Shown here: positions 28,186 to 39,942 of the stretch, one piece after another | How the letters are laid out: each line of letters begins with the position of its first letter | Numbering within the stretch: position 1 is the stretch's first letter | DNA from: Actinomucor elegans | Taxonomy: Eukaryota; Mucoromycota; Mucoromycetes; Mucorales; Mucoraceae | Direction: 5' to 3' | Length of the DNA: 64,000 bases | Assembly: GCA_026027325.1 (NCBI GenBank) | Contig: JAMSLZ010000019.1 | Span: 1 to 64,000, forward strand | Notes under the pieces: generated by a model | Told to the model about the DNA's origin: nothing | Seen by the model: only the letters and a program-made list of their open reading frames with translations | Database searches by the model: none | Made by a program: the position numbers and the translations under genes

Positions 28186-29449
28186 ATGGCGCCTAAAGTG
28201 TTAGTCACTCGTATGTTACCACCCCAAACACAAGCTCGTTTATCGGGACAAGATTTCGAATTGATTCAATGGCAAGAAGACAGCCCAATTCCTCGGCACG
28301 TTTTACTCGAGCAAGTCCAGGGCAAGTTTGTTAGCTGTGTGCATGAAAAAACCAGTGCTGATATTTATTTATTTTTGGTAATAGGTGTAGACGCGTTGTT
28401 TTGTTTATTGACAGAGAAAATCGATGATCAAGTATTGGATGCTGCAGGTAAGCCCATAGTTTGGTAGTATGTATCAATGCTTATGTTTTGAGATACATCT
28501 AGGTCCGCAGTTGAAAGTAGTAGCTACAATGAGTGTAGGATATGATCATATTGATGTCGACGCCGTCAAATCAAGAAATATCAAGCTGGGATATACACCT
28601 GATGTACTCACTGATGCAACTGCAGATCTGACAGTACTGTTAGCTTTAGGTGCTTCTCGTAGAATCAAAGAAAGTATTCGCGCTGCTGAAGATGGATCGG
28701 TAAAGATTAACAAATATAGTAAACTATTGGAGTTTTCTTTTTTAACTAAACAATATATAGTGGGGTAAATGGAGCCCCACTTGGCTTTGCGGTTCGCAAT
28801 TTACAAACAAGACATTGGGTGTAGTTGGTTTAGGTCGTATTGGAGAAGCTGTCTCTTTACGATTGAAAAGTTTTGGTATTTCCCGCATTGTCTATAGTGG
28901 ACGTAGCAAAAAACCTGAAGCAGAAGCTCTTTTGGGTGCTGAATACGTTTCATTGGATACACTTTTGAAGGAATCGGATGTGATTACCGTTTGTTGTGCT
29001 TTGACAAAGGATACCGAAAACATGTTCAATTATGAAGCTTTTTCTAAAATGAAAAAGTCTGCTGTGAGCTCTATATTGTATATACCATTAAATGACTTCA
29101 ATTGACATACTATCTTTTTTTTTTTTTCGTTAGGTATTTGTTAATTCAGCTCGAGGCGGCATTGTACATCAAGAAGATCTCGGTAAGTTTCTTTGCTATT
29201 GATTTCAAACAAGTTCCTAACAGTATTTTAGTTCATGCTCTGGAGAATAACTTAATTGGTGCTGTTGGTTTAGATGTCACAACTCCAGAGCCTTTGCCAC
29301 CAAGCCATAAACTATATTCTTTTCCTAACTGTCTCATTCTTCCACATGTCGGTAGCGCTACAATGGAAACAAGAGAGAACATGGCAAATATGACGCTAGA
29401 AAACATTCTGGCGGGTCTCAATAACGCGCCTCTTCCATATTCTTTGTAA
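28186..29449 (+). CDS. Glyoxylate/hydroxypyruvate reductase (D-2-hydroxyacid dehydrogenase)
   Basis: Exons: 28186-28321, 28385-28447, 28503-28699, 28761-29063, 29134-29182 and 29232-29449, giving 321 residues. It is close to animal GRHPR in order and length. The segment WSPTWLCG is characteristic, followed by the NAD(P)-binding GLGRIG (155-160). The catalytic Arg240 lies in NSARGGIV, Glu269 in DVTTPEP, and the acid-base His288 in LPHVGSAT. The enzyme reduces glyoxylate to glycolate and hydroxypyruvate to D-glycerate with NAD(P)H. In the cytosol it removes glyoxylate and links serine with glycolysis. The first intron uses a GC donor (GCAAGT), because every GT alternative gives a stop. All triad residues are present, so it is probably active. 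Confidence 0.93.
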
Positions 29450-29687
29450 AAAATAAAAATAAAAAAAAAAGCGTAAGAAGCGTATATTTATCTGACTACT
29501 TAATTGCAGTTGCCAGTCAAAGATACAGTTAGCATATATTACTTAAATATCTCTTACATTGAGCTTTGCTTGGATACAGCTGTCCATCTGAAATTGAATT
29601 TATAGAATATATATCCCCCAGTCCACTCTTTTTTTTTTTTCATCATATACCTCCTTTTCTCTAAGACGAAGAAAAAAGAAAAAAAAA

Positions 29688-30460
29688 ATGATCATCCAAC
29701 GACTCTATTCTACATCATCAAAAAATTGGATGTCTCGGCAAGCCAAGGATCCCTATTGCAAACTTGCTAAAGCCAACCAATACCGAGCGCGCAGTGCTTT
29801 TAAACTCGTACAGATCAATGAGAAGTATCGTCTTATCCACCGCAATGACGTTGTTGTCGATTGTGGTGCAGCTCCAGGCGGTTGGACCCAAGTCGCTGCT
29901 GAGCGTGTATCGAAAAAAGGCTTAGTGATTGGCATCGATCTTTTACCCATTGATCCCATTCCTAATGCACATCTCATTAAAGGCAACTTTATGCGATCCA
30001 AGACACAGAACGCCATTCGGCAGATCCTAGACGGACGAGCGGTCAACTTGGTCTGTTCTGATATGGCACCAAGTTTTTCAGGTCATCATACAGCAGACCA
30101 TGCTCGATCAATGGAATTATGTGAATCGGCATTAACATTTGCTGAAAAAGTATTGGCTCCAGGGGGTTCCTTTGTAGCCAAGGTATTCTTAAAAAAAAAA
30201 AAAAAAAAAGTAAATAGATCGCGTCATTGAACTTTTTTTTTGGATAGTTTTTAATGGGTGGAACAGAACATGAGTTTCGAAAGAGATTGCAAACCCTGTT
30301 TGCTAAAGTAAAAACAGAGAAACCAGACGCATCAAGGAAGCAGTCGACAGAGGGTTTTTTTGTAGCTGTTGGTTATAAGCCATTGAAGAAAGAGATCATG
30401 GCAGAGGATCCTCTCAAGCCAGAGGAAAAGTCTTTACCAAAAGAAGAGGGGTTAGAGTAA
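29688..30460 (+). CDS. MRM2: Mitochondrial 21S rRNA (uridine-2'-O)-methyltransferase
   Basis: Two exons, 29688-30182 and 30248-30460, give 235 residues of the FtsJ/RrmJ family. The first residues (MIIQRLYSTSSKNWMSRQ) look like a mitochondrial targeting peptide. The S-adenosylmethionine motif is VVVDCGAAPGGWTQVA. The K-D-K-E catalytic tetrad can be placed at K39 (ARSAFKL), D125 (CSDMAPSFSG), K165 (SFVAK, last codon of exon 1) and E200 (STEGFF). In yeast, Mrm2 methylates a uridine in the A-loop of the large mitochondrial rRNA. The targeting peptide separates it from the nucleolar Spb1 and tRNA Trm7 relatives. The C-terminus extends about 25 Glu/Lys-rich residues beyond the fold. The intron holds an A18 run. 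Confidence 0.92.
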
Positions 30461-32028
30461 CTAGGTGGATGTTGTGCATGTGTCACCGCTTTGTATATAA
30501 AATCATCAACTCTGGGTTATTGGATTTAACAATTGTTCCCAACCTAATATCACTTTGTTTTTTTGATCAGATTATATCATTAAATTCGAGAATTAGAACG
30601 AGAAGACTAAAGAAAAAGGACCATTGACTAACGAAGATTGTGAAATAATAGATATATATTAAGTATTGAGCATGATAAAAGTAGGTGGAGGCTCTATGAT
30701 AAACAGTAGTTCATAATGAGCATGGACTACTAAATGGATCTGACATTCGAGCAAGATAAACTGATATTTCACGCATTGAATGGTTGAGCTTTGCAATTTG
30801 TTAATCTGCACAATTCTATGAATTTTTGGGATCTGAAATTATACAACATATTGAAATAGTGGCGTATAAGACTATGTATTGATTTTTTTTTTGGATATTT
30901 GAACAATGTTTTAGGTAATTGATTTCTATTTACAATGGTATTTTTATTGTAAGAAATGAAAAGTCTAAAGCTATTGCTCCAGAGAGCAAAAATACTATAT
31001 TATCAGAGTTTACTGGCGCTTGGTACGCTTTACCGACATGAAGATGAATGTATCAGCAAGTCAGTGCCAAGAGTGGATGTCTTTACCAAATTTTAGTAGG
31101 ATATAGTTGATATTTATAGAGATAGATGAGCACAAATAGTGTAAAGAATTTCGTCAAGTTGTAATTATGGTGGAACACAAAGGCAATATCAGCTATCCAA
31201 TAAAACTAAAGCATCAGCAGCTTATTATACATAATCCAGAAAATCATCTTTTTTTTTAGAGATTACGATATAGCAAGTTCCGTCTACATTTAGGTTTTAT
31301 GCTATTAACAAGAGTAGTATCGTTGTGCATGCTGGTTGTCCTAATGTATATTTTATGACAAATTGGCAAGAAAAATAGTATTTCAAAGTTCCAAATCCAT
31401 ACATGTCTATAGTTCCCAGACCTTTTTTTTTTGAGTAGTTATGAATCTATGAACACTTAATAATTTGGGCTGCAATGCTTCTATGGATTCCCAAAGTTTT
31501 GTTACCTGTTCTTGGTTAGGTATTGAGTAGAAAACTTTGAGAGCACCGTCCAAACTTCGCAGGCCAATGAAACCAATGCTCTTGTAGACCGTTGTAGCAT
31601 AAAATGAAATGACCTACTCCAGTCGCGCAGCCTTCATATCCTAGTTGATGTATGAAAAGATATACTGATACTTTGTCGTATTGATTTGTAAGCGGCTGAA
31701 GAGATAGAAAATATGCCATACTAATATGACCAATCATCAATGAACGCTTGGGTGATTCAAATATCACTAATTTATATACGGAGCCGTATTAGGACTCAAT
31801 AAAAGATTAGACATGAATAGTATGCTGCTATAATTTTCTTATGTAAATTGGATAATAAATAGTTCTTATTTATCATTACAATATAGCACTGCAAAATGCA
31901 TTTGCAAGCGTTTCCATCGGAATTAGAATGTATGAAACTGCTGATTGCATACTGTGGCTTGTAAATACAAGGAATATGGCCTAATTAAGATTGAGCTATC
32001 TTTCATACATTTTCGTACTTTGTATCCT
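30461..32028. other. Intergenic, no gene seen
   Basis: 1.5 kb of AT-rich sequence with several T8-T9 runs. A minus-strand frame of 83 codons at 31516-31767 has no recognisable motif and is not called. Confidence 0.5.
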
Positions 32029-33782
32029 ATGGCCAGGTCAAAGAGAAACAAGAATCTAGCTAACCAAGTGAAGCCAGGCCGTTATAAACGAGACCATAGC
32101 TACATTGACATATCCGATGATGACGATAGTCTTTATGAAGATGGTAAAAAAAAAAAAAAAAAAAAAAAAATCTACCTAAATCTCATTGTTCAAGTACAAC
32201 TAACAAGGCCTGTTAAATAGATCGTATCTCTGAAGCATCATCGGTTATCGATTCAAACGATTCAGAATCGGGATCTTCTCACGAACGTTTTCCTACAAGT
32301 GCTTCCAAAGACGATGAAGTAGAACAGGACTTTATTTCTTTGAATACAGAAGTAGATAATCGTAGTAGACAAGAAAGGCGAAGCCAAGAGAGAGCCAATT
32401 TGAAACGTAAACGAGTCATCGATGCCTATGAAGATGCAGACGATCCTTGGGAATCACAACTATGCTATCCTTGGATGGATTTAATGAGTATCCCCAGTAT
32501 GAAGAAGCCACTTTCTGCTGTGCAACTGTAAAACAATCTGTCTCGAATTACCATAGTAGCTAGATACTAAAGATGATTTATGTATTAGGTTACAACGTGA
32601 AGTCAATTGTTTTATACAATATTTAGAGCCTACAAAGATTGAGATTAAAATGAGAGAGTATCTAGTGCATCGAATCACAAGAGCAGTTCAAGCAAAGTGG
32701 CCTAAAGCGGATGTACTCGTATTTGGTAGTTTCTCGACACAGCTATATTTGCCCAACAGGTAAATTGTGGATATGTTCAAGTACAAATAATCTCATATGG
32801 TTAAATCTAGTGATATTGATCTGGTAGTAACCTTCCCGCCTTCAACCCAGGTTCGATTAAGACGATTAGCGAGTGTATTAGAGGCTGAAGAGATTTGCCG
32901 CGATCCTCATATTATTGAAAATGCCAGTGTAAGTATATGCATTTTGAGACGGACTTGTTACGTGTATTGAACCATGAGATAGGTTCCAGTCATCAAGTTT
33001 GAGGACATGATGACCAAGCTCAAGGTCGATATTATCTTGAATTCGACATCGGGTGTGGAAAGCGCGAAAACAATTAATGACATGCTTATTAGATACCCTG
33101 GTGTTCGTCCTATAGCGCTAATAGTAAAGCATCTACTCGCACTTCGAAGTTTAAATGAAGTATTCACGGGTGGATTAGGAGGATATGCCATTGTTTGTCT
33201 TGTCGTTAGTTTTTTACAGATGCATCCCAAAGTTGCTTCAGGTGCCATTGATCCTATTCAAAATATAGGTGTTTTATTGTTGGATTTTTTTCAATTGTAT
33301 GGGCTCAACTTTAATCTGGAAATGGTTGGTATTAATGTCAATTACAATGGATCCTATTATGATAAGGTAAGCGGGATTACAAATCAATCCTAATTTGATC
33401 ACTTACATGAATATATATGATATAGTCGCGTGTTGTGTGTAGAAATGGAAGACAAGTGTTTTCTATACGTGATCCACAAGATGCTAATAACGATATTGGC
33501 ATGAAATCATACAATTCATCCAGTGTGATTAGAGCTTTCAAGTTTGCTTATTTATCGATGACATCCAAAGCTTTTGAACTAGAAGAAGAGCTGCGAAAAA
33601 ACGGATATAAGCATCTGAATCGGAAAAGACTGTCAAGTCCGAAAAAAACGTCAATTTTGAGCTCCTTTTTACATATATCCTCTGATTTCATGAAACAAAG
33701 ACAGTTGATGAATGATGTTTATGCTGAAAAACGTTGGAAAGGACAAGAAGCTGCAGACAGCTTTCCATTCGATCAAGAATAA
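32029..33782 (+). CDS. Non-canonical poly(A) polymerase, Trf4/PAPD5-PAPD7/Cid14 type
   Basis: Exons: 32029-32143, 32221-32527, 32589-32759, 32811-32928, 32983-33366 and 33426-33782, giving 483 residues. The N-terminal 130 residues are acidic and basic low complexity, ending in PWESQLCYPWM, which precedes the domain in this family. The nucleotidyltransferase domain has VLVFGSFSTQLYLP, the metal-binding pair D199/D201 in SDIDLVV, and the third Asp253 in LKVDIILN. The PAP-associated domain follows (IRYPGVRPIALIVKHLLALR, GGLGGYAIVCLVVSFLQ, LLLDFFQLYG). A basic tail ends the protein. In yeasts such enzymes add short A tails to aberrant nuclear RNAs in the TRAMP complex for exosome decay. The first intron contains an A27 run. 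An upstream in-frame ATG at 31945 is less likely. Confidence 0.92.
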
Positions 33783-34325
33783 ACCTTGTAGATATGAAAA
33801 AACGTGGGTTCATTTTTAATGTTCGTCGCGTGAAGAAACCAGTTAAAAATGAACTGTCTTTTTTTTTTTAGTGTAACATCTATCGAAACAATAAGCATGT
33901 CTCTTTCTTTTGTTACTCCCAGTCATCGTGCTTGAAACACTGTAAACTTGGGTGTATGCTTTATCAAAATGGTCTTTGTTTAATGTAGTCACTTAACATG
34001 GTAATAAATCATCTCATATTATTGGACCAAAAAAAATTCTTTTGGGCGGAACACAATTATGGTTGGCCTAGAATCAACTTTTGTTGCAAGGCTTTTTGTC
34101 TTGGATCCATTGTTTAGTTTATTAAACCCGTATTCAGTAGAACTATAGAGTGAATCTAACTACTTGTTGTTCGTAGACTAGAAACCACGTGGCTGGACGG
34201 TCGCGTGGATAACTCCAAAACGGTACTTGACAAATGAAATCGCTTCTCTAATTGAATATAAAAAAGCGCTTATGGGCCAGCAAAAAAAAACTTTTATCTT
34301 TCTCTACCACTATTAAAATTTAATT
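33783..34325. other. Intergenic with promoter of the 88-residue gene
   Basis: No gene. A TATA box (GAATATAAAAAAGC, TATAAAA at 34257-34263) lies about 65 bp before the next ATG, followed by a C/T-rich stretch (TTTATCTTTCTCTACC) typical of fungal transcription start regions. Confidence 0.55.
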
Positions 34326-34592
34326 ATGTCTGATTTCACTGAAGTTTTTGTTCATCCTACCTGCGCTTATATTCGCTCTATTCAAGATGGTGATACCATA
34401 TTAGAAGAAGCCAACTCTGAATTCCTATCGACGTCCTCTATTAATGAATGGCTGCAAAAGAGTCCTCGCGCTAAAGCAACGCTCACCATGTTTGATGATG
34501 ATACAAGTATCGAATTACCGGTCTATACTCTTCGTCGTAGAAATGCTATTGTCGCGGATCTGCCCGATGCTCCTTTGTTCTTTTGCAAATAA
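34326..34592 (+). CDS. Small intronless protein, 88 residues, unidentified
   Basis: MSDFTEVFVHPTCAYIRSIQ... ends in PDAPLFFCK. It is acidic, with no signal peptide, membrane segment or cysteine motif. I do not recognise it. It is supported as a real gene by a TATA box and pyrimidine-rich stretch at the expected distance upstream, an A-rich leader right before the ATG (TTAAAATTTAATTATG), and regular codon use with Cs and Gs in third positions, unlike the surrounding AT-rich DNA. The polyproline-free, mixed alpha/beta composition suggests a compact cytosolic protein. A role cannot be given. Confidence 0.6.
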   Translation: MSDFTEVFVHPTCAYIRSIQDGDTILEEANSEFLSTSSINEWLQKSPRAKATLTMFDDDTSIELPVYTLRRRNAIVADLPDAPLFFCK

Positions 34593-36803
34593 TCCAGATC
34601 ATATAGAGATCATGTTTAACCTGTATATACGTTCCATTATATATTATATATATCACACACACATTATCATTTATCTTCCCCCCCTTAGACTTCTCCAAAA
34701 AGAAACACCTCACTCTCTTTTTTTTTTCTTTCGCTAGTTATCTATTATCCAATATATGCTAAATTTGTATACCTTATAATAAAAAAAAAAGACATTTTAC
34801 ATATCCAAAAAACAAAACAAAACTTGACTCTTTCCATTATAAAACACGTTTTTTATCAGGCACCACTAGAAAAATAGGAGGAAGCTCACTGCTGAGATAT
34901 GTTCATTTCAGAGTCCATTATCAGATGACTTGTACCTTCAAAACTTTAAACTATGTGTTACTATTCCATACCTGCTAGAGTTCATAACCTAAAGCATCTC
35001 GTTTGCGCGTATATCATTCGTTACATAAAGTGCTTTATTTTCGATGATTCATTCAAGCTTTAGGATTAGGACGGACATCGGCAAAGCTTTTTATTGGATA
35101 TATATCAAAAGAATCCCTTCATAAACACGGCTTTGCTTCCTTCCTTCTTTCTTTCTTTCTTTTTAATATAATGGATACTATAACTTTCGCGAACAAGACG
35201 CTTGCATTTGTGTACATCCTTAGGGAATTTCGCATATAAAGGTACAAAAAGTCTTGTGAGCTGTTGGCTTTTGTGATACATACGAAAACTTTATAACTCG
35301 ATAACAAAAAAGCTGTAATCAAGGACGATTATTCATAAGCAATATATGTATACAGAAGCATCGACCACGGTTGGTTAGGCTATTCGAACTAGATAGGCCT
35401 GTCAACTGCTTGAATAAACCCCACTATCACTATATTAGTAGATAGAAACACGAGGACAATCCATGTACCACCCTTTCCAAGTTTCAAAAGGTCAGTTCAT
35501 TTCGCGCATTACAAGTCTTTTGATTGACTAGAAATCAAGTACTGCTTTTTTTTTTCCTTCTTCATGACTATATGTTAGAAACAGATGTGATACTCTATCG
35601 ACCTTGTATAATCAAAACAAAGAAGCACATTACCGCCTGGTTATAGAAAAAACATGGGCTTATTTATGTACAACCAACCAAAATGTAATTAGAGGACCGT
35701 GTGTTTTGTACTTGAAAAAAACCTGTTAAAAAGTAACTAGTGCACGTTCATTTCAACTGATAGAGTGTATCTAACATACATAAACGGTATAATGTCTAGA
35801 CTATCTTCATATACAATTGGAAACTAGAAGTTGATCAGCATCGAATTTCGCGTCGCATAAACGCACCTGACATTGAAACACTTGCACAGATCTGACGCTG
35901 TTTGAGTAAGATGTATAACTTTAATCGCATTAACCTGCCTATAAACAAACAAAATAACTGTTCTTTTGCTGATGTTGCCATTGTTGGAGGAAAAATCTCA
36001 TTGCAAAGCATTAAAACAAATAAGCAGGAAGAAACTATACAATAATTTGTACTGGCTATTCGGATTTGTAAATTTTTATTGGTCGGTGCGGATGGAATGA
36101 TGCTTCTACTCGACGAAAAAGTCATAAAAATCGATAACACGTCAGGTTATAGCTTTGATTTTGATAGACTTCACTACACCCTATTTAATGAAAGAGACCT
36201 TGAAATTTTACATTAATGTAGACAAAGGTAGCAGAGTTTTAAAGGTATATCATTTTCACCACCTATTGCAATTTTTTTTTTCTTGCTTACTGTTTCACTA
36301 TATTATTTTTATCATTTGGATTCTAAAGTAACACAAAGTACAAATGTGCGCTTGGTATCCTCCAACCTTATCCAATTGAAATGGAAATCTTTTATTTTTC
36401 ATTGAGCCCGCCGTGTTTGAACATGATCGTCCAAGGAGCTCACTTGACAAAAATATTTTAATTACAAAGCTATATCCAGTGTGATAATGAATCCTTGTTC
36501 ATCATGCACTATAACTTTGCGTTCGTTGTTCTTGAAATTCTACTTACTATCTCTTGTCTAATTTTTGAGCTAAACTTCGAAAATATTCAACTAATCCGTA
36601 GGGAAAAAACATACAGTATGTAGATAGCCAAAGGCTGCATTTGAGCAATAGTTCATAATCAAGATGGACTGCAGCATCTAGCAGAACTTCAATTTTGTTC
36701 GAATGCTTTTGTTAGATTCAATATTTCTTTTGCATTTATCGATTTATTACTTCAATTCGAATCAGCAGTAATAATATAGGGAGTAGGTGCATCCTAAATT
36801 TGA
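34593..36803. other. Long intergenic stretch, no gene supported
   Basis: 2.2 kb. Contains (CTTT)n at 35142-35163, C6 at 34679-34684 and several T/A runs. A minus-strand frame at 35835-36140 lacks motifs and is not called. Confidence 0.5.
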
Positions 36804-38330
36804 TCATGTATTTGCTTTTAATTCTTCTAAAACTGCCATTCGAAAGTTTTCACTTCCTTCTTGTACCAAAGTGGGTCTATCAAAGAAACCGTCCTGGGCC
36901 TCTTTTTCTCGCCAAGCCCAAAATTTTGCATATTCTGTATCACGACATTCAATAACATCTCTTATCTTATGACCAATTATTGGAAAGAATCTGTATGTAT
37001 TAGAAAAAATGAGCATCTGTTTTTACAAGTACTGTTGGATGCTTACTTCATGCCATGCCCTGAATCACCCGTAGCGACAATGAGATTATCAAAATCAGGA
37101 TGAGGGCCAATTACAAACCCACCATCAATAGAGTCAGAATACCAACACACGCGAGAATAGACGATATCCAAAGACGAAGTCAAGGGTAAAAACTCATTAA
37201 GGAATTGACGAAATTCTTTTAATGCGACCAAAGGAATCGTGTCTTGTACGTTTGTAGATTGAGTTCTAGGGACGGACACTTGATCTCCCCCACGAGGATT
37301 GAGATACCCAACAGGCGAATGCTTTGCAATCTTTAATATGCCATCATGGCAGTAAGGAAAGCCATAAAAACCTTTTCGAGAAGCATCAGCAATCCAGACC
37401 GGCAACGTCTTTAACACCTCTTGATCCTTTTTTGATAGCTTAAAATGAACTACAATCTGTCCACTTGCTAGCACCTGGCGATGCATATTGATGATGCTGG
37501 GTGTCCAAGAACCTGTGGCCAGAACTAATTGATCGCAATAATGCGTCCTTCCATCTTTTGTCTTGATGCCCACAACAGATTTAGGATGTTGAGGATCGTT
37601 AATTATGTCATTAAAACATCCTTTTTCCTTGCCTAATACGAAGTGAACATCATTTTCTAAGCATTTATCATATAGGTACTTGATGGATTCTGAAGAGTTA
37701 CACCAACCTATTATCGAATTGTTTCAGCCTTTTTTTTTTTGGAATTGTATCCAGTTATACGATACCTCCAACATTGTTGACATAGGCTATATCATATCCT
37801 TTTCCTACAGCCTCAGTCAGGAAGGGATATCTGTTTTTGATTTGCTCAGCAGTTAACTCCTCGATATAGTTGCTGTGTCCTGCCTCTTTGATATTCTTGA
37901 TGCTGTTGATTTCGTTATCTGTAAATCGACTGTTTGTGGCCATGACTAATACACCTGTATTATGGTAGATAGGCCCCAGCCCTTGCTTTGATCTTTCGAT
38001 ATTCCATTTGTTCCACTCGTCTATCGCTTCTATCGCTAATTGCATATACATCTTACTTGAACCATAGTCTATCCTCACAGCCTTACTGATATCTGAAGAT
38101 GAACGGAATAGGATTAGGATTTCTTGTGTCTGGAACACATGGGACGCGTGTCTGTGTATATGTTACTCACCAGTTGAGGCAGCGTCGGAAATTGGAATAG
38201 AACCTCTATCGTAAACCCAGATATCGTAGTTTTTTTCCTTGTCCAAAGATAGAGAATAGGCGGTTGAGAGACCAAAACATCCAGCCCCAACAATGATAAT
38301 TTTAGAGCCTGCTTTGGGGGCTTGATACAT
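36804..38330 (-). CDS. FAD-dependent amino-acid oxidase (sarcosine/L-pipecolate oxidase family)
   Basis: Exons on the minus strand: 38330-38171, 38092-37766, 37707-37047 and 36990-36804, giving 444 residues. The N-terminus carries the FAD-binding KIIIVGAGCFGLSTAYSL. The middle contains DQLVLATGSWTP (the second FAD motif). The C-terminal region reads VCWYSDSIDGGFVIGPHP, then IVATGDSGHGMKFFPIIG. In this family Cys350 (in VCWYSD) is where FAD is bound covalently. Relatives oxidise sarcosine, L-pipecolate, saccharopine or fructosyl amino acids, releasing hydrogen peroxide, often in peroxisomes. The C-terminus (LKANT) is not a clear SKL-type signal, so location is open. The substrate cannot be told from sequence alone. 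All four exons join in frame. Confidence 0.9.
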
Positions 38331-39865
38331 GTCAATTAATAGAAAAAGCAATGGAAAAGGAAAAGAAAAAGGACCTCATTAAAAAAAATGAGTCATTTGT
38401 GTAATCGCTACTACAGATAGTCTATCATGTTTAATGCTGATGAATCCTATTTTCCGCGTTTTAAGCGCTAGTATGTGCTTAAAGAGAGATTATAAAGTTA
38501 ACGAGCAAGTTAGCAGGCCACTCTAGATAGCAAAAAAGATTAGCGAATCTAAATGGACGTTTAAAAAAAGCATTACTATGGCTTTTTGATTATCTCATGA
38601 ATTTAATATTGCTGCCTGTTAATTTGATTTCCACGGTAAGCTTGAATTTGCTAACTTGAGTTGAATTGATTTAAATATAACAAGAATAACGTGATTGTAT
38701 GCTTGACGATATAGAGCACGTATTTATACTATAAACTACTCCTCTAATATGTCTCCGATTCTCATAAAAGGCTGTTCAAATGTATGCTAATACTAAGAAA
38801 TATCTTTGATTTTTATCGGTTACCGACTACTAAACACCTCTTTTTCAAACTATAGGCCACCCAGAATGAGGAACTAAAAAATTGACAAGAACTTTGTTTG
38901 CTTTTGCAAGAGCATATGAGTACTAATAGGGAAATACGTACTACCAAAGTATGTCCAGAAGTGGATGCATTATTGAACCCTGTAAAAAAGTATTTGCTGT
39001 TGTGTTAATAGACAGAAAAACATTTCTTAAAAACACTAAAACTCTGGTCATAAAATCGAGTATTTTATATATAATAAAATACTCTCCTAAAATGCCATAG
39101 TATATTCGGATTTATGCTTGATCTATGCGATTAATACAATATGTATTTCGAATGTTGTATGCGTGCTCTAAAAAAAATCAGAGTGTGAAAATTGGGTTTT
39201 AAGCGATACTCTAGGGATTTCTTCTTAAATCGTGTCATGTGTTAATGTTTTGACATACCTCAGTTCACATTTAATGTCGCATCTAATAACTAATACATGT
39301 TCAGAATTGCTACATTCATTAGAACTATTACTGTGCTGAGTTGCTATGAATGTATTATACTTTAACAGCTGGCTGTAAAGTACAAATATCGAGAAAATCG
39401 CAGATAATGAACTATAGATCACTCGAACTATCTTGATCAAATGCTGCAGGTGAATGGTACATCATGCTGAGATTGAGCTACCGCTCTTTCTTTAACTTGG
39501 TAACTCGAATTAACTCAATTTTTATTTTAGAGCACGGTATGTACTTATTTCTGTAGTAGTGTTTTACAAATCTCGGCTAAATGCCGCCTCTGATTAATGG
39601 ATTAGATTCATAATAAACTATTGAAATTAATAAAAAAAAAACCCTAATCTACTTGAATGGTTTTCTTTTACTACATGTCTTTTACACATTAGTTAATTTT
39701 GAACTATCACTACTGAAAGAATGAACAACGATAATAAAAAAAGGCAGTCATAAGAATGGTCTCATCATAGCTTGATTGCAATCATTTTGTGTTTCCTAAT
39801 GATGTAGTACAATTATGCAGAAGAATTTGGTTAAACTTGCATATATGTATCCAGAGTTTCAAGCC

Positions 39866-39897
<32 letters not shown>

Positions 39898-39942
39898 CCA
39901 GTAGTAAATCGTCTGGAGATGATTTTAACAATGTCTTTTATT
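38331..39942. other. Intergenic, no gene seen
   Basis: AT-rich. Holds an uninterrupted A29 run at 39866-39894 and inverted TA-rich motifs near 39060 (ATTTTATATATAATAAAAT). Confidence 0.5.

Noticed and set aside
31516..31767. 83-codon minus-strand frame
   Set aside because: No motif and no conserved context. Likely chance in intergenic DNA.
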